Assembly: GCA_002428365.1 (NCBI GenBank)
Contig: DIVW01000011.1
Coordinates: 1,713 to 8,226 of the forward strand
Source of the DNA: Propionibacteriaceae bacterium UBA6122
GTDB lineage: Bacteria > Actinomycetota > Actinomycetes > Propionibacteriales > Propionibacteriaceae
Length of the DNA: 6,514 bases
Direction of reading: 5' to 3'
Below the pieces are notes generated by a model that was not told the DNA's origin, did no database searches, and was given only the letters and a program-made list of their open reading frames with translations. The position numbers and the translations under genes were made by a program. This document shows positions 4,661 to 6,514 of this stretch, piece by piece (positions within the stretch are counted from its first letter, which is position 1; each line of letters opens with the position of its first letter).

Positions 4661-5896
4661 ATGTTGAATCGACTGCGGAACTGGGGCAGTGCGGTACTGC
4701 TCGCCTTGGCTCCGCTGTTGGCGGGGTTCTATGTGGCCGCAGTCGACATCGCCGACGGGTCGCTGGTGCCCTGGGATCCGCGGATGGTCGATTTCGAGGT
4801 CTACCGGCGTACCGCGGAGTTGGTACTGGCCGGTGCCGACATCTTCAACGTCGACGGCTTGCCCTGGGTTTACCCACCGTTCGCGGCCGTGCTGGCAGTG
4901 CCGTTGGCGCTACCGCCGTGGCCAGTGATCACGGCAGCTTGGATCGTGCTGTGTGTGGCGGCGCTGGCTGCGGTCCTGTTCAGGCTGGGTCTTTCGGGTT
5001 GGCGGCTGAGTCTGTTGCTCGTGGTGGCGATCCTGTTCATCTCGCCGGTGCGGCAGACGATCGCCTTCGGTCAGCTGGGCATTCTGCTGGTCGCGGCTGC
5101 GGTGCTCGACTCGATGCCCGGTCCGAGGTTCTTCCGGCGTCGCATTCTGCCCGAGGGCTGGCTCACCGGGTTGGCCACCGCAGTGAAACTCACGCCAGCG
5201 GTGATCGCGGTACACAACTTTGTCGTCGGCCGACGCCGGCCGGCCTGGATGGCCTTTGGGGCGTTCGTCGCCGCGACGGCGATCGGTTTCGCCGTCCTTT
5301 GGGGGCCGTCCCTCTCTTACTGGATGAAGCTGGGCGGCGGTGACTCCGGTACCAACAACGGCATCATCTATGGCGCCAATCAATCGCTGCTGTCCATGTG
5401 GGCCCGGCTGGCGCGAAGCTCGTCGATGGGTGGGGTCTGGCTCAGCCTGCTGGTCTTGGCGCTGGGTCTTTGGGCTGCGGCGCTGATGTATCGGCGCGGC
5501 CAGGCCCGGCTGGCCCTGGTGTTGGCCGGGGTGGCCGGATTGCTCGCTTCGCCGATCTCCTGGTCGCACCACTATGTGTGGGTGCTGCCGCTGGCGGTGA
5601 TCTTGTGGCAGGAGCGCTCGCTGCCCGGTTACTTCCGCTGGCCCGGTCTGGGTTATGCGCTGTGGGGGATGGCCGCACCGTTTATGTATCTGCCGATGGG
5701 CGGCGACATCGAGTTCACCTACGGCTGGTGGGAGCTGGTGGTGGATGATCTCGGCATCGTGGCTGGCGTTGCCCTGTTGGCCGCAGCTGTGGGCACCGCG
5801 CTCGGCCCCTGGGGGCGTCGCGGCGCGCAGGCGGTGGCGCAGGCTGAAGCTGACCTGGTTCAGGCCCAGTTGGTCGAGGTGGAAGAACCGGAATAG
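4661..5896 (+). CDS. GT87 (DUF2029) family polyprenyl-phosphomannose-dependent alpha-1,2-mannosyltransferase-like membrane protein
   Basis: This 411-residue multi-pass membrane protein has about nine or ten hydrophobic segments and a short acidic cytoplasmic-like tail (EVEEPE). Family hallmarks are visible: DFEVYRRTAELVLAGADIFN after the first helix (44-63, with Asp44 at the place of the essential aspartate of PimE), WVYPPFAAVLAVPLAL (69-84), GLATAVKLTPA (170-180), NQSLLSMWARL (240-250) and SPISWSHHYVWVLP. Known members use polyprenyl-phosphate-mannose on the outer face of the membrane to build phosphatidylinositol mannosides, lipomannan or other actinobacterial glycans. The exact acceptor cannot be read here. 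It is separated from modD by 58 bases containing hairpins, and nothing links it functionally to molybdate. Start ATG 4661 or TTG 4664 are both possible. Confidence 0.82.
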   Translation: MLNRLRNWGSAVLLALAPLLAGFYVAAVDIADGSLVPWDPRMVDFEVYRRTAELVLAGADIFNVDGLPWVYPPFAAVLAVPLALPPWPVITAAWIVLCVAALAAVLFRLGLSGWRLSLLLVVAILFISPVRQTIAFGQLGILLVAAAVLDSMPGPRFFRRRILPEGWLTGLATAVKLTPAVIAVHNFVVGRRRPAWMAFGAFVAATAIGFAVLWGPSLSYWMKLGGGDSGTNNGIIYGANQSLLSMWARLARSSSMGGVWLSLLVLALGLWAAALMYRRGQARLALVLAGVAGLLASPISWSHHYVWVLPLAVILWQERSLPGYFRWPGLGYALWGMAAPFMYLPMGGDIEFTYGWWELVVDDLGIVAGVALLAAAVGTALGPWGRRGAQAVAQAEADLVQAQLVEVEEPE

Positions 5897-5915
5897 CCGG
5901 GGCGCTAGAATAGTT
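5890..5915 (+). promoter_or_regulatory. Candidate clpB promoters: SigH/SigR-type and a housekeeping -10
   Basis: GGAAT (5890-5894) and GTT (5913-5915) are separated by 18 bases. This matches the redox/heat stress sigma factor SigH/SigR pattern GGAAT-N18-GTT; the GGAAT overlaps the preceding stop codon. A separate -10-like TAGAAT (5906-5911) has no good -35. Either could drive clpB, and both touch the HAIR operator, so HspR would block them. Short motifs like these occur by chance, so confidence is moderate. Confidence 0.4.
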
Positions 5916-5934
5916 GAGTCTGGTGAACTCAACT
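5912..5934 (+). promoter_or_regulatory. HAIR operator (HspR-associated inverted repeat) upstream of clpB
   Basis: AGTTGAGT (5912-5919) and ACTCAACT (5927-5934) are perfect 8-base inverted copies around a 7-base spacer. The published HAIR consensus is CTTGAGT-N7-ACTCAAG; this copy keeps the core and spacing, with both outer C/G bases exchanged symmetrically. HspR, with DnaK as co-repressor, binds HAIR sites at dnaK and clpB in actinobacteria and releases them in heat shock. The location 38 bases before the clpB start supports this strongly. Confidence 0.85.
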
Positions 5935-5971
5935 TTGCTGAACACCTTGCTGACAAGGAGAAAGAGCCCTG

Positions 5972-6514
5972 ATGGACACCGAGAAGCTGACTACTCGCAG
6001 CCGGGACGCAGTTTCGGCCGCGCTGCGTACCGCTCTCACCAAAGGCAACCCCAATGCCGAACCGGTGCACCTGCTGCACGCTCTATTGCTGGTGCCCGAC
6101 AACACCGTGGCCCCGCTGCTCGCGGGCATGGGCGTCGATCCGGCTGTGGTCAATGCCGCCGCTTTGGGGGCGATCACCAAGCTGCCCAGTGCCCAGGGCT
6201 CCTCGGTCACTCAACCGCAGCTGTCGGGCGGCCTGGCCCGAGTGCTCGCTGACGCTCAGACTCGTGCTGAGCAGCTTGGCGATGCCTTCGTGGCCACCGA
6301 GCACCTCCTGCTGGGGCTCTCAGCGGTCGAGGGTGAGGCGAAGAAGATCCTCACCGAGTTGGGCGCCACCACCGGCAAGATTGCCGAGGCGTTCAATGCG
6401 GCTCGCGGCGATAAGCGCGTCACTTCCGCCGAGGACGAGGGCAGTGAATCAGCTCTGGACAAGTACTCGGTTGATCTGACCGCCAAAGCCCGCGACGGCA
6501 AGCTCGACCCGGTG
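5972..6514 (+). CDS. clpB: ATP-dependent disaggregase ClpB, N-terminal part (partial, runs off the right edge)
   Basis: The first 181 codons are visible. Residues 1 to about 145 are the Clp N-domain, two related four-helix repeats (LTTRSRDAVSAAL near the start; FVATEHLLLGL in the second). They feed into the linker RVTS (about 149-152) and ALDKYSVDLTAKARDGKLDP, which directly precedes the first AAA+ module. The Walker motifs, middle domain and second AAA+ module lie outside the window. ClpB hexamers thread aggregated proteins out of aggregates together with DnaK/DnaJ/GrpE. The N-domain and RVTS-type linker separate it from ClpA, ClpC and ClpX. AAGGAG lies 11 bases before the ATG. The HAIR operator upstream indicates HspR-controlled heat-shock expression. 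No defect is seen in the visible portion. Confidence 0.93.
   Translation, partial: MDTEKLTTRSRDAVSAALRTALTKGNPNAEPVHLLHALLLVPDNTVAPLLAGMGVDPAVVNAAALGAITKLPSAQGSSVTQPQLSGGLARVLADAQTRAEQLGDAFVATEHLLLGLSAVEGEAKKILTELGATTGKIAEAFNAARGDKRVTSAEDEGSESALDKYSVDLTAKARDGKLDPV

Noticed and set aside
4910..6079. 389-residue minus-strand reading frame opposite the GT87 gene and clpB start
   Set aside because: Gln/His/Arg/Pro-rich composition typical of antisense frames. It also crosses the HAIR operator and the clpB start.
1..6514. CRISPR array, insertion sequence, integrase, tRNA or rRNA
   Set aside because: No regularly spaced repeats, transposase motifs, or RNA gene structures were seen on either strand.

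Overview
The window is GC-rich DNA that reads as the chromosome of an actinobacterium. Support comes from the GC-biased third codon positions, a helix-turn-helix/Mop regulator of the actinobacterial type, a GT87 (DUF2029) polyprenyl-phosphomannose mannosyltransferase, and a clpB gene preceded by an HspR-type HAIR inverted repeat. I cannot name the genus; a Propionibacteriales-like relative is only a guess.

Layout: (1) Positions 40 to 1, minus strand: the first 13 codons of a nitrogenase iron protein (NifH family), leaving the window. (2) Positions 41-559: a long divergent control region with no convincing gene. It holds the nifH leader with several small dyads, an AT-rich compound dyad, a CG-alternating tract, two further inverted repeats, and a probable leaderless promoter at its right end. 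(3) Positions 560-4602, plus strand: a tight molybdate operon. It encodes an HTH+Mop molybdate-responsive regulator, ModA (binding lipoprotein), ModB (permease), ModC (ATPase with its own C-terminal Mop/TOBE domain) and ModD (a quinolinate-phosphoribosyltransferase-like protein of unknown reaction). (4) Positions 4661-5896: a multi-pass GT87 mannosyltransferase, apparently unrelated to the nif/mod genes. (5) From 5972 to the right edge: the N-terminal part of the disaggregase ClpB, behind a HAIR operator.

How the genes fit together: ModABC would import molybdate for the FeMo-cofactor of the nitrogenase whose iron-protein gene starts divergently. The HTH/Mop protein could sense molybdate or molybdenum cofactor and set expression of the operon, and perhaps of nifH. 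ModD is best known from mod clusters of diazotrophs such as Rhodobacter capsulatus, so its presence fits the nitrogen-fixation setting. The GT87 and clpB genes look like ordinary chromosomal flank, so the edge of the nif/mod locus probably lies between modD and the mannosyltransferase gene. The most interesting parts are the nifH-mod divergent control region, the presence of nitrogenase in an actinobacterium, and several strong hairpins between genes.
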